From Absidia repens (lineage: Eukaryota > Mucoromycota > Mucoromycetes > Mucorales > Cunninghamellaceae), in assembly GCA_002105175.1 (NCBI GenBank), contig MCGE01000002.1:1922001-1986000 (forward strand): a stretch of DNA of 64,000 bases. The letters are read 5' to 3'. Positions 1 through 11,655 of this stretch are shown here, piece after piece (position 1 is the first letter of the stretch; the number at the start of each line of letters is the position of its first letter). The notes beneath the pieces are model-generated. The model searched no databases, had not been told where the DNA came from, and saw only the letters and a list, made by a program, of their open reading frames with translations. A program made the translations under genes and the position numbers.

Positions 1-1233
1 ATCTGGATACGGTAGAATCGGTCTTGATGGTGATTTTGTGATTTCCTAACTCATATGAAATCACTACACTGTGATAGTATCCATGAGCACGGATGGCGGA
101 TGTAAATGCTGCAGATAAAAAAAAAAAAAAAAATAGAAGAGGGCGGAATGATAAATCATTTCATACGTGATTCCATATACTCCTTCCCCGTTTCCTTTGT
201 CACCCTCCCCCCCCCTTCTCCCTCCACTTACCTCGAGTGAGTTGTGCATAATCCCAATCAATCACCTTGGTTAATCGTAATTCCTTGAGTTGGTTGACTT
301 CATGGACATAATCATCACATAATTCCCGCACTGTCTTGATATGGCCAGTTTTTGGATCAGGCAAAACGTAGAGACCACGACAAGTAGAATCCACCGTGGC
401 ACTGCAATCAATGTCAAAGTTGAAATCATCCACCCGTTTCGTTACTGGTTCACGTTCCTCCCTCCAATTGCCTTCTTCATCGCGAGTATTTCGTGATCGG
501 TAGTATGTTTCTTCGTGGTATCCTATATGATAGATAGATTTGATAAGTGAATGATCCCAACAACATTCTCCTCTTCATCTATGTATGCCTTTTCTGATTT
601 ACCATAGAACTTGATTTTCATGTTTGGTGGAACGTTGTGTTGTTGTAAAAATTGAGCCAAAGCTTCGCCGTCATTGTTCAAGTGGTGATCCCGAGAAAGT
701 AGACCTGATTTTTTAGTTTCATATTGAGCATGGTAAATGGTGTAGTTGGGTGGCGGAGGTCGACCTTGGAATGGGTTTTGCTGTGGAGGCGTGAGTTGTT
801 GTTGTTGGTCAATGCTAAGTAAAGGTTCGTTGTCACCATAATCGCCAGTGTTATAAATGTAGTCATTGTTGATATCAGTGTTTTGAAGATGGAGAGGAGA
901 GGAAGGGCTATTCGTGTGTGGTTGGCTGTCAAGGACGATCCCTTGAGGTGGGGCAGTTGCCGTTGAAGAAGAAGGTGAAGCAGGATTAAAGGAAGGAATG
1001 GTTCGATCCCGGACATAACCATCAAGTTCAGATTTTTTTGCCGGAGGATGAGGTGTGCTGAAGGGAAGAGTAGAGTCTAAGACCTGAATAGCTTCATCAT
1101 ACCCTGGTGGGGAAGCCATATCATTGTTGTCTTGTACCTCGTCAATGGAAGGTGCTGATGGTGCGCTGGATGAGGACGAGGCGGAAGGTGGGCTTGTGAA
1201 GGAATAGTAATAGTCGTGCTGTTTTTTCGACAT
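1..1233 (-). CDS. PPxY-motif fungal protein of unknown function (3' end cut by window)
   Basis: Three exons, read leftwards: 1233-603, 522-232, 108 to the window edge, giving at least 343 residues with no stop yet. The first 190 residues are Ser/Pro/Gln-rich and probably disordered. They contain SPPGYDEA near residue 43, a PPxY site of the kind bound by WW domains of Nedd4/Rsp5 ubiquitin ligases, and a second PPPNY. The folded part begins at MKIKFYGYHEETYYRSRNT, rebuilt exactly across intron 1 (GTAAAT..ATAG), and continues with VDDFNFDID and QLTRAFTSAIRAHGYYHSV. I recall this arrangement, disordered PPxY head then a conserved Y/F-rich domain, from uncharacterised fungal proteins, but know no function. 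Start: first ATG of the frame. A role as Rsp5 substrate or adaptor is only an inference from PPxY. Confidence 0.8.
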
Positions 1234-1893
1234 TATGATTTATTGGAAACCAGGTGGTGGCAGTAAGAATTTGTGAAAGGAAGAGAGAGGGGTCAAAAAG
1301 AGTACTGGAAATTTCTTGGCTTTGTTTGAAACGCCGCCGTGTGTGCATTTCCCATGAGGGATAATAAAAGAATGATTTGGAGTCACCTTGCGTAGCAAAG
1401 ACCACCAAAGTTAAATGTAGCTTTTTGTGATCGGACCACATTATTTATTTTGTAATGAACGCATAAGTAATAATGCATATGTGAGATGAAAGCGTGGGCA
1501 GAAAAGTGGCATGATGGCAATAAAAGCCTTGGCAAGCATGCCACTGAGATCATTTCATTATTGATATACACTATTATGCTCTGCATTTATAAATATAGTC
1601 AAAATATAAACATATATGTGCACTGATGATACTTTATTGAGCTGAAAAGGTGATTAACATACAGATAGCCTCACAGTACAGTACAGTACAGTACAGTGCA
1701 ATCCAATTATGACCTCGTAAAAGGCATTTGGACCCATTAAGGCTACCAGCAACTATGCGGTCGTTTAAATATCAGTTGCTTGATTGGTGGACCTGTTTCC
1801 TGTTGAAAATAATTTACTTCACCAACCTAAATTTATTTATTTTTTCATTTTCTTCTTTTTCTCATTAGCTAATTCTTTAATTCAATACCGTTC
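1234..1893. other. Divergent intergenic region with ACAGT pentamer repeat
   Basis: Shared 5' region of two divergent genes, AT-rich. It holds about five tandem ACAGT units at 1673-1698 followed by GCAATCC; a related repeat also followed by GCAATC lies at 45.05 kb. No gene is seen. Confidence 0.6.
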
Positions 1894-3310
1894 ATGCTTT
1901 TATACCTTCTCTCCTTCGCCACATTATATTTTTGTAAGTAAAAGAGCATAAGTGTAACAAGTGATTGAATGACTTTCTAACTTTTATTTTTGGTGACTTC
2001 ACGTTGGCCCGTGTGTTTGTGCACCTCTAGATACCTTTGCCAAAGTCATTATAATTTTATTGTTGACATATTCTGGTGGTGTTTTTATTATTACAACGTT
2101 GAACTCGAATTACGACCAGGAAAGTTTAACAGCAACACTCGATGTACAACACTCTCAAATACAGCCCACCTCTCAAACTAAGCAAAAGGTCCCAGTCTCA
2201 CCCTGTGCTCCCGACAAACCAAACCACACCGACTTTTCACCAAATGCACCCACCAATAATAATGACCATATTGTCTCAACATATCCACCTGAACATCTTG
2301 ACAACATTGTATTAGCACACACTTCTGAACTGCTCGACACGCTATACGAAGAAAAAGAGTCCCCAGCATCTTTGACTTTGGACAATACTAAGAAAGACAT
2401 GAAGTACGAGGACGACAACTACAGAAAAGCTGATGTTTCATTATCATGCACTGCTATTAAGAATGATATGATGCCACCACTATCTTTGAAAACATCACCT
2501 ACACCGACACCATCTTTATCGTCGCCGCCCTCTGTGGATTCATCGCGCTACTTTCGCCGACGTTCAACGACGCCATCGCTTGCTCTGTCGATCAGCACTG
2601 ACGATTTCACTCGAACACCTCCTCTTGATTTATCTCCTTCTATTTCCATTTCCACAACAGCATCACATATGGAATACCAATGTCTCACCCCAACTCCTTC
2701 TTGCTCTACAACATCGACCTCTTCTTTGCGCCAAAGCCGACGAAATTCACGCGTGGGACAACTGGTGCAACAGTTTGAAATCCGTCGGCTTGAACCTTCT
2801 TCATCCACACCCATCATCAAACCGGACATGATTTATCCTGGATCGATTAGTAGAGTCACTGACACCATCGCCGCTTTGCACAAATACAAGGACAACACTA
2901 GCAGCAAATCAAAACCAAAACCTCCACGACCTGCCAGCATCAATACCAAAGTTGCCACTGCCGTGTCGACTTTCTCAGCATTCCCATCCGCCCATTCATC
3001 AACTCAATGCCAGTCACCCATGAATATCACACCATCAACAAGTACGCGTGCAATTGATCATCGTTCTATTGGGTTTCGACCTGTATTTGCAACTTGGGAA
3101 AATCGGATATCTGAAGTAAAAAGGCAAGTTATTACCCCCCCCCAAAAAAAAAAAAAATCGCGTGGAGATTAACATGGACCTTTGTTTCTTTTTTTATACA
3201 TAGTACGGTAGTACCTTCACCGTCAATATCAACACCCATATGGTCATCATCATCATCATCATCATCATCAAGGACATGACACTATCAATAAACCTAGAAC
3301 TTTTGATTAG
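1894..3310 (+). CDS. Membrane-anchored Ser/Thr/Pro-rich protein, unknown function
   Basis: Exons 1894-1933, 2031-3115, 3212-3310. The long middle frame has no usable ATG. Splicing the short upstream ATG exon (GTAAGT..CTCTAG) restores frame and gives an N-terminus MLLYLLSFATLYFYTFAK followed by VIIILLLTYSGGVFIITTL, a signal anchor or signal peptide with hydrophobic segment. About 330 residues then look disordered, with basic phospho-site-like stretches (RRRSTTPS, RQSRRNS), a VGQLVQQFE motif and a proline-rich SH3-ligand-like KPKPPRP. The last exon, entered at GGTAG|TACC, encodes a His tract from a CAT repeat and ends PRTFD. An alternative acceptor eight bases upstream would leave the frame, so the C-terminus is less certain. 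Family not recognised. Confidence 0.65.
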
Positions 3311-3758
3311 CGTAGTAGTCTTTATCCCATTCCCCTTTCTCCTGTCTATGCACATTAGTCTAGCACCCTTTTTGCAAGTTTAGTTTTTTTACCATCCCAT
3401 ATTCCACCCCATATTCACAACACAAACGGTGATCTTTATATATATATATATATATATATGTATATCATCCAAGAACAAATCATTTTGCCTTCTTTTTTTT
3501 TATTGAAGAAAATAAAATATGTGTATATATCAACCAACATCATCAATGACTATACTAACCAAAAAAAAGTGTGTGGTGGGATAACTGTACTAAAAAGGAA
3601 AGGTGTGGGGAAAACTATGCTAGAAAAAAAAAAAAAGAGAGGGGAAAGTGACGTGTGGGGAATGGCGTTTTCAAAAAAAAAGGGGGAGAGGAAAAGGAAA
3701 AGGTACAGACAAATGGTCGGGGCTAGTACAGAATAAAAACAATAGAATGTGGGGGGTA
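3311..3758. other. Convergent 3' intergenic region
   Basis: Shared 3' flank of two convergent genes. Contains a (TA)n run at 3438-3459, poly-purine stretches and AATAAA-like signals on both strands. No gene seen. Confidence 0.6.
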
Positions 3759-5119
3759 TCAGTTGACTGGGCAGAGTAAACCATTGCCTTCGGATGGGTA
3801 GACAGTCATGGTAGGCAACCAAATGTAGTGAAGCAAATAAAACGTGATATGAAGGGAGACATTCAAAGTGGGCGGATTGAGTATAAAAGGACCACGAGGA
3901 CCACAGGCATTGTAAAACTGGGCAAATGTAGGGTCTGTCAGATTGCTGGATGAGGCAACATAGTCTATATGGAATATGGCATTAACGACTTGCTGTCGTT
4001 GTCCGTCCGTTGTCAATGTCATTGCTGGTATAGTCGACCAAGCAAAGGGAATGGCAGTGTCTATTTGATCGGTATTACTACTGTTGCTATTGTCGTTGTT
4101 CAGATATGGAGATGACAATGATGCATTGGTAATTTTTGTTGAATGTGAAGCCAATGCGTCGGAAGTAATTGAGGAGTTTCCGATCAAGCTGGTGTTGGTG
4201 TTGGTGGTGTTGGTGGTGTTGGTGGTACTGGTGGTGGTATCCAGCGATGAAGTTGGATAAGAAGATGACGTATTCCAAGAAGAAGGGTGAATATAAAGAA
4301 CGAGGTCCATTCGAATAAGATGTAAGGGAATAAAATTTGGATGATTGTCCATAGTCAAGTTGAGTTGCCAAGAGGTACGATAAAAAGGATGTTGCGGAGG
4401 TCCCCAATAATCAGCCAAGTCTTGACCGTAAGTATCAGCCATGGGTGCCATAGTCACCTCCGGAAGTCGTGGTAAACAGAAAAACAAGAGTATGCCACCA
4501 ATAACCAGTAAGAAACACACAGCCACAAAAAAAATCCATTTCCATGAAGGTCGTCGTTTTCTGTTCCACCCAAAACAGCAGCCACACAAGGAAAGAGGTG
4601 GGTGCCGTCGCCATCCATTTGCTTCATGTTGATATTTTTGTTTCCGTATTTCTTCAGATAAGGAGAGCGAAGTCATGGTTGAGTGAAGAAATGGACGATT
4701 CGGAGATAGTGACGAAGATACACGTGCCGCTGTCGTGATGGTGGTAAGTAAGCTGTCCTGTCGAAAGTCTCTGCTGGCCCTTACACGTTGATCTTGTAGA
4801 TTGTGGAATCCATTATCTTCGAGGCTATTTGTTCTTGTTGTATTTGAAGAAACAGTCGGCAGTATAATTCTTTGTTTTTGCTGGGTGGTTCCCTTTGAAT
4901 ACGGAAGATAGGATTGAGTTGATCTTGTCGAAGGGCATTGCCATGTTATCGAGTCTAAAGAAAAATAATAAAATAAGAAGAGGTGGTCAGCTAACACATA
5001 AAAAGCGGGCGGCACCTTAATTTCTTACTTTGATCTGCTTGGATACGGCGGTTTCGATAGGGATCATTTTGATAGGCGTCTGAGACCGATGCTTGATCTG
5101 ATGAAGAATCATCTGGCAT
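3759..5119 (-). CDS. Type II single-pass membrane protein, unknown function
   Basis: Exons 5119-5029 and 4954-3759; the phase-1 join (A|AC = Asn) gives 428 residues. The first 140 or so residues are cytosolic-type, Ser-rich, ending in a Cys-rich stretch (SLCGCCFGWNRKRR) just before a strong transmembrane helix (WIFFVAVCFLLVIGGILLFF). Positive charges precede the helix, so the C-terminal two thirds should be lumenal or extracellular. That part has many N-glycosylation sequons (NLT, NTS, NTT, NSS, NAS, NVS) and an Asn/Thr-rich low-complexity insert. The end (FYNACGPRGPF..LNVSLHITFYLL) resembles the tail of LEA/DUF3712-like fungal membrane proteins as I remember them, which is a weak assignment. 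A separate ATG inside exon 2 (near the MTSLSLSEE stretch) would give a shorter protein without the first exon. Confidence 0.7.
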
Positions 5120-5885
5120 GGATATTTTTGTAAAAAAGAGAAACTTATATTGAATATATATATGTATATGAAATAAATCAGAAAAAGGAGAGCCAAAAAC
5201 AAAACGGTAATACACAAAAAATAGAAAAATAAAGAAAGAAGCAAAGAACTGAGCTCGCTAAAAAGGAGGTGCCTTAATGATCATTTCTCATGACTTTTAT
5301 GTGCATGAATGGGTAACATCCCCCGTCTATAAACCCCTCCTTCCTTTTCCCCTTGTTTTCAACCATCATAGGTCTGTTGTCATTTTAATTAGTGTATTAT
5401 ATAATACTGTATGCATATCACGGTTACGCATTGATGATACACAACGTTATTGCTTGATGATATCCGATATCGATCATTTTATAAGGTATACGTATAAAAA
5501 ACAGAGAATATAACACGTCATCGTATAATCACCACCCCTACTTTAAACAATTGACAGCACATTCTTCTTCATGTACTCCTTTGAGTTTGTTAAAATCCAA
5601 GATTAGTGTTCTAGTTGTCTAAACCTCCTCCTAAAAAGTCAAGCCATTTCACATCCCATTATCATCCTTCCTGAATAAGTATCAAATGTTGTTTTATTTC
5701 AGATCATGATAAAAAAAACTAAAACTAAAATACGGGGAGAATGTTTGGTATGATACGTAATAAGACAATATACAAGTGTTGGATGGTAATAATAATATAA
5801 AAAGGAAACATATAAAAAACACTATGTACAACATAATATATGTAAGAGATAAAATTAAACTAAACTACTATAAAACTACTAAGAA
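5120..5885. other. Intergenic region upstream of the type II membrane protein gene
   Basis: Holds the promoter of the membrane protein gene and the 3' flank of RAE1. AT-rich. No gene, repeat copy or RNA gene recognised. Confidence 0.5.
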
Positions 5886-7274
5886 CTATCTTCGAGTCTT
5901 GTTGTTGAGTTTGGGTCTGATATCAGAATCGAGTACGGAGTGGAGCATTATTTGGTTGGTATTCCCAGGTGTCGCAAGCTTGTGACCCTTTGTCCAGTCG
6001 TAACTAATGGCATAGGCGAAGATGTTTCCAGATCGATTAAAAGCAGTACACGCAATGGTGCCATTCATGTTGGAGAAGGACTTGAGCCGTTGCTTGGAAT
6101 CCTTGTCCCAAAATACGATGGTACCGTCAGCACCACATGTTGAGAAAGTACCATAGGTTGGGTGGAAAGATATATCATTAACGCTAAAAACATTTTTGGC
6201 GTCGTCTCGATGGCATTTAAAGGAAAAATTACGTCTACAAAAAAAAAAAAAAAAAAAGGTACATGAGCTTCATTGAGGTTCCGTGTGCTTGTTCAATCCT
6301 CTAAAGAGATATACTTACGCCTGATCCTTTTCATCAATATATTGAATACCAACACGTCCTTCAATAGAACCAATAGCATAACCTGTACCATCGATGAAGC
6401 AAGATACTGTTCGAGTTTGCCACTTCAAGGGCGATATCGTTTGCTAAATATATATATAAACAAAAACAATTAAAAAACCGACCTTTTTTTAGGGAGTGGA
6501 GGCGTACCTTGAAGATAGTTGTAGGGTTGTTCAGGTCGAATAGCACAACATGCCGGTCAGCAGTACCCACCACCATAAGCTGTTGGCGAATATCCATAGA
6601 GTAGACACGTTCAGGTAATTGCACCGTACCAATAGGCTGAGGTGAGCGCAAATCCCAGTATTTGACAGTCTTGTCCCAGCTACCAGTCGCCAGCACTTGC
6701 TGTCCTTGATCCAGAAATTTGATGCCTTTGATCGCATCATCATGTGCTGCAATTTGGGTGCTTTGTCCAGTCGCCACATCAAACATTCGCCCTGCCTTAT
6801 CTGCCCCTCCTGATACCACCTTGGTGCCGTCCTGGTTTCAATGAATATATAAAAATATTAGTACAAGAGTCCACTTATTCCTTTATTCGCTTTGTTTATC
6901 ATAGCTTACTTTACTCCAATCGACACACAATGCTGGAGCTTCATGAGAATAGGATGCCTTTGGGATTGACTGACCAGTGGGTTGTATTTCGTAAATACGT
7001 ATCTAAGAGGACGAATAGAACGAAATCTTTATTAAGAAGGGTCCTTGGTTCTTTTTATTTATTTTATTATGGAAGCATAACTCACTTGATTGTCCCAAGA
7101 GGAGGCCGCAAGATAGTCAGCTTGTGAAGAGAAGCAGAGGTCCGAGATCCCATCCGGTGGTGGCGAAGTGATCTAAGTAAAAGAAGGGTTAGTGGTGAAT
7201 CGGGTAAGAGGGTATATTACTATGTGTATGTCCATATAAATTTTACTTACAGCCATATCTTGCGTTGCAGCCAT
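5886..7274 (-). CDS. RAE1: mRNA export factor Rae1/Gle2 (WD40)
   Basis: Six exons: 7274-7251, 7172-7086, 7002-6910, 6831-6508, 6443-6319, 6234-5886; 333 residues. Rae1/Gle2 is a beta-propeller nucleoporin that binds the GLEBS motif of Nup98/Nup116 and acts in poly(A)+ RNA export and the spindle checkpoint. Visible hallmarks: [10 protein letters not shown] and [15 protein letters not shown] at the start, the VSGGADK repeat, [50 protein letters not shown] and [13 protein letters not shown] near the C-terminus, all typical of this family rather than WD40 in general. Length is slightly below the usual 350-365 because the N-terminal extension is short. The first coding exon is only eight codons. 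Transcribed divergently from SSF1 with 414 bp between the starts. Confidence 0.95.
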
Positions 7275-7562
7275 AATTTATGTCAGTAGCACGAAAACAA
7301 AAAAAGTTGAAAGTAAAAGAAAAACAGAAAAAAAAAAAGGCTACCGCATAACTGTTTCCAAGCGGGATTTGAATATGGAAAACATCCCTGACAGGCACAA
7401 AAAGCCTCTTTGCCAGTGTCGGCCAGTGGCTTTTCAACAGTTTAGTATGCCTAGCAAATTTTCATTAGATACTATAGTATACACTACGTGTCATTTTCAA
7501 ACCGAACGTTTGATATACTTTTTTACATAGTTACTTGAATAACCGTGAGCACACTACAGTCA

Positions 7563-7599
<37 letters not shown>

Positions 7600-7688
7600 G
7601 ACTACATTTCTTGGTTCCGCCTTCCTAAAAAAAATCAAGACCGCTTAATTTTTTTTTCTCTCTCTTCAGATCTAACACATTAATTAAC
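7275..7688. promoter_or_regulatory. Bidirectional promoter region RAE1/SSF1 with poly-A tract
   Basis: The 414 bp between two divergent ATGs must carry both promoters. A 32-nt poly-A run (7566-7597) sits about 90 bp before the SSF1 start and a pyrimidine tract (TTTTTTTTTCTCTCTCTTC) lies just before it. No sequence-specific factor site is claimed. Confidence 0.5.
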
Positions 7689-9178
7689 ATGGCTGGTGGA
7701 AAAAGAAAGGTAATAAATAGATTTGAAGATGTTATGTTGACTCTTTACCAATATAAACTTACTCTGTATCATAAAAAAATGTTTGCTTTTTGATAGAGAA
7801 AGAACAAGACTCACAAGGCGCCCACTGAAGAAGATTATCTCAAAGTACCCAAAAGTTTTGTTATCCGATCAGGGATCGTGGGCACTTCGGTCACTCAGCT
7901 GGTCCGGGATGTGCGAAAGGTGATGGAACCCAACACAGCAAGTCATTTGAAGGTAATAATAAGAGAAAATAATGTCGAAAAGACACCTCAACTTGACATA
8001 CCGGTTTTTTTTTTCATCTCTGTAGGAACGACGAACCAATCGCTTGAAGGATTTTGTTGCGGTAGCAGGCCAGCTTGGTGTCACCAACTTTATGATCTTT
8101 AGTCGAACGGAAAAAAATACCAACCTTCGTATTTGTCGTGTTCCTCGAGGTCCTACTCTTTCCTTCCGTATTCATGAATATGCTTTGGCAAAAGATTGTT
8201 TGGCTTTACAAAAAAATCCTCATACTTCGGAAAACGACTATATTCACAGTCCCTTATTGGTTCTGAACAACTTCAAACAAGAGGGAAAGCAATTCAAGGT
8301 GATGACTGCTATGTTGCAAAATATGTTTCCTCCTCTTGATGTGCAGACGGTAATAAATATTCTCCCTCTTTCTGTGTGTGTATGTGAAGAGAAAATACGT
8401 GGCCTCCTCTAATGCTTTTGTTTGATTATTCACTATGTAGATGCAACTGAACCAAGCCAAACGGGTGTTACTTTACAACTACAACGAAGATACCGGCATG
8501 ATCGATTTCCGTCACTACAGTATCGGTGTGAAAACAACGGGTGTCAGCAAATCCATCAAGCGTGTGGTGACAACCAATTTACCCAACCTTGGTGATTTTG
8601 AGGATATTTCGGACTACGTATTGAAGGAAGCGGTGATTTCTGAAAGTGATGTGGAAGATGGCCCTGACTCTACGGTGACACTTGCTCAAGATTTGGCTGG
8701 ACGAAATAATCGCAAAAATGAACAAAGGGCGGTACGACTTCACGAACTGGGACCTCGTATGACATTGGAATTAATCAAGGTTGAGAATGGCCTCTGCGAA
8801 GGTGAAGTCCTTTACCATCGCTTCATCAAAAAGACCCCTGAAGAAATCAAGGAAAATGAACGCAAACGACAAAAGACCCTGGCGGACAAGGCGAAACGGC
8901 GAGATGAACAAAAAGCCAATGTGGAACGAAAACAGTTGGAAAAGGAAGAACATCGTCGACGAACGGGTGCTCCTGATGCCCAAAAAGCGACCGCTGATAG
9001 TGACAGTGGTGCTTCGGACTCTGATCAAGCTGATGAACAAAGTGACGATGACGAAGATGAAGATCTCCTTGACCAAGACATGGACTTGAACGAAGACGAA
9101 GACGAAGACGAAGACGAAGACGAAGACGAAGACGAAGACGAAGACGAAGACGAAGACGAAGACGAAAACGATGATTAG
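7689..9178 (+). CDS. SSF1: Ribosome biogenesis protein Ssf1/Peter Pan (Brix domain)
   Basis: Exons 7689-7709, 7797-7952, 8026-8349, 8441-9178; 412 residues. Ssf1/PPAN binds pre-rRNA in 66S particles and is needed for ITS2 processing and 60S assembly in the nucleolus. The Brix domain runs from about residue 20 to 300: PKSFVIRSGIVGTSVTQLVRDVRKVMEP at its start (read in two exons), RLKDFVAVAGQLGVTNFMIF, CRVPRGPTLSFRI, and the C-terminal ELGPRMTLELIKVENGLCEGEVLYH. A Lys/Arg/Glu helix follows, then an acidic tail ending in an (Asp-Glu)n run encoded by a GACGAA tandem repeat. Exon 4 begins with an internal Met codon, which must not be taken for the start. Length matches the family (about 400-450). 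Confidence 0.95.
9091..9168 (+). repeat. (GACGAA)n hexamer repeat coding the Asp-Glu tail of Ssf1
   Basis: About thirteen near-perfect GACGAA units in frame, encoding alternating Asp-Glu. Repeat number is expected to vary between strains. Confidence 0.9.
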
Positions 9179-9759
9179 TTTAGTTTAGTTCAGTTTAGTT
9201 TTAGCTTAGCTAGTTATACATTATAGATTATCTTTTCCTTCTTTTACTCTAACCCCATATTCATTTTGTGCATTTTTTTTTATCTTCCTCATATTGTATT
9301 GTTTTTTATTGTAATCTTCTCTTTGTGTAATAAAGACCGTTGTTTTGTAATTGAACCTGATGATGATGATGTCGCTATTGTTTTTGATATATTTGGAAGG
9401 TCATTTCGTTTTTTATCTTTATACTGTATATTTCAGAATAGCGCAGTTTTTCGAAATATTACTTTTCTACCCAAAAAATCAAAAACAGTAGACAAAAAAC
9501 TGAGCCAAATATACATATGCATGGGCTATGGTACATGGGATTGGATCTGGTGAAGAGTTCCGCGAGTGTATATGAAATGATACTCTGGATGTTGTGGTTC
9601 TCAGGGAGTGTCAGATTCATACATGGTATTGCACTATGCGATATAGACTTTCGTATGCTCGGTACGTATGCAGTAGCTGAACATTCTCAACATCGAAATA
9701 GGCTCAACGTAACTTCTATGGAGATTGTAAAGAATACTCCACACCACGAAAAATGGCAT
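9179..9759. other. Intergenic region 3' of SSF1
   Basis: Starts with a degenerate TTTAG/TTCAG repeat (9179-9206) and has AATAAAGA at about 9330 as a plausible polyadenylation signal for SSF1. No gene seen. Confidence 0.5.
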
Positions 9760-10740
9760 TTAAAATCCCGCCCACGTGAATTTTGTTTACTCCTAATTTT
9801 ATCCTTTTTTTCTTTCTTCTTTTTTCCTTCTTTTTTTTTTTTTTCTTCCTCTTTTTTTTATCACCATTTAATTGCTCTGAGGTTTTAGTGATCTTAGATT
9901 AGTATCAGGACTAGTTTAGAAGGGGTTTCAGCTCAGGGATTACAATATGCATGGGGAAACCCTTTCATTTTGGATTCAGGATCTGAGTGCACCATTAGTT
10001 GGCTTTTTGGAGCCTTCATAAGCTTAGCTTAGTGTTAGTAGTGTGTATCTACATCTCAATAAAATATGTCTCTCATTACTTGTTTTAATGAATACGTGTT
10101 TCATTAGTCTTTGCCATGTCATGTGGGATTACAAGATGCAAGGAGAAGGCTTTCCATTTTGGATTCAGGATTTGAGACCACCATTAATTGACCATTTTCT
10201 TTGGAATCCTCTTTTGCATAGTTTAGTGTTAGTTTGTCCACGGTTTGTATCTATATATAATTAAAGTATGTCTCTTTTTACTTCTTTAATGAAAAATGTC
10301 TCATAGAGTCTCTCATGTGTGGAATAGAACTTTTTTCTACTTCACCCCGTTTAATTAGTGTTGACCGTTAATATACTTCAATAAAAGGTGTTCCTTTATA
10401 GTCATTCTCATATATTGTACAGTATATTAGATCCCTTTTTACAATTGTGCCTTTAGATTAGTATTGTCTATTCTTCAGATTTGCCTCTAGTCCCTCTCAT
10501 GCTACCTCCATTAGACCCATTGATATTATGAACCCCGCTCTTTTAGTTTACTACCAAACATTCTGCCTCAATAAAGCACGACCTTTTTATAAAGAAACCA
10601 TACTCCGACCCATTATATAGTATGCAAACAGGCTACTAAATTTTTTGTGAGTTTCTTACCATGTACCTACTTTATTGCTTTCCCACTATATGTTTACATT
10701 CCCCTAAAGGACCAATCTCTAATCAACACTCCTTGGTTCT
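9760..10740 (+). repeat. Dispersed repeat family, copy A (contains internal duplication)
   Basis: Non-coding element of about 1 kb. It begins with TCCCGCCCACGTGAA (9766-9780), then about 90 nt of almost pure pyrimidine, then the core (CAGGACTAGTTTAGAAGGGG, CAGCTCAGGGATTACA, GGGGAAACCCTTTCATTTTG, GGATTCAGGATCTG, TTAGTTGGCTTTTTGGAGCC). Segments with AATAAAATATGTCTC and ATGTCTCAT follow. The stretch from GGGATTACA to AATAAAATATGTCTC is present twice (about 9935-10120 and 10124-10320), a tandem duplication not seen in the other copies. There is no sustained reading frame. The 3' boundary is approximate. Confidence 0.85.
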
Positions 10741-10754
10741 TTTATTTTTTATTA

Positions 10755-11655
10755 CACCTCATGCAAAAAAGAAAACACAATGAGGAGAGAAAGTATAAAT
10801 ATGCCTAGTCTCGCAGAGGCTACGCTCGCAACACAACATAGCCCAATTAGTGCGAATGGTTATATCTGGGAACCTCGACGTGCAAATCAATTTCTGAATA
10901 TTCAATGCAAAAAAAGTAGTCATAATGGGTGAACCAGAAAAAAAATACTTAGACACCTACAAAATAGCCACAATAGCCACATTTTTACAGTACTATTTTA
11001 CGGGTCAGAAGATGGTTAATAAAAAGGTATAATTTATTGAAATATTGTGATAGATACTATAACTAAAGAAAAGGGATGGTTCATTGTGACTAGGGATTTA
11101 ATGGGATGGCTATTGGAATGAAGCATAGTGGAGATTGACAAGAGAATTGAAAAATAGGAAACACCAATCTAAAGGTACAATTTTTAAGATCCAATATACT
11201 GTACAAGACATGAGAAGTAGTATAAAGAAATATTTTTACTGAAGCACAACAATGGTCAGTACTAATCAAAAGGAACAATGGTAGTTAAAAAAGAAGAGAT
11301 CTATTGCACAATACATGACAAAGAATAATGGGGCATGATTTCATTCAAGTAAAGAGAGACATATTTTACTTAGATGTAGATACAAACTGCGGACAAACTA
11401 ATACTAAAACTAAGCTAATGATGACTCCAAAAAGCCAACTAATGATGGTCTTGAATCTTGAATCCAAAATGAAAGGGTTTCCCCATGCATCTTGTAATCC
11501 CTGAGCTGAAAACACTTCTATGCAAGTCCTTACACCAATCTAAATCCAACATAACCACAAAAAAGTTGAATGATGAAGAAAAAAAAAGAAAATGGAAAGA
11601 GAGAAGCGGGAGACAAAAATTGGGAGTAAACAAATTTCACGTGGGCGGAATATCA
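10755..11655 (-). repeat. Dispersed repeat family, copy B (inverted, abuts copy A)
   Basis: Read on the minus strand it starts at TTCCGCCCACGTGAA (11650-11636), has the pyrimidine tract, the core with CAGCTCAGGGATTACA and GGGGAAACCCTTTCATTTTG, GTAAAATATGTCTC, and a tail that aligns by eye with copies D and E (GGTTCACCCATTATGACTAC). The hairpin arm is degraded here (AGTGTTTTC instead of GGGGTTTC). Its tail meets the tail of copy A at about 10.74 kb, making an imperfect inverted repeat of about 1.9 kb. Confidence 0.8.

Noticed and set aside
9760..10740. tRNA-derived SINE explanation for the dispersed repeat
   Set aside because: TCAGCTCAGGGATT slightly resembles an A box and GGATTCAGGAT a B box, but spacing and consensus are poor and AATAAA signals argue against Pol III; not claimed.
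10759..10956. Minus-strand 65-codon reading frame between the two repeat copies
   Set aside because: It coincides with the decayed tail of repeat copy B, is not intact in copies D and E, and has no domain.
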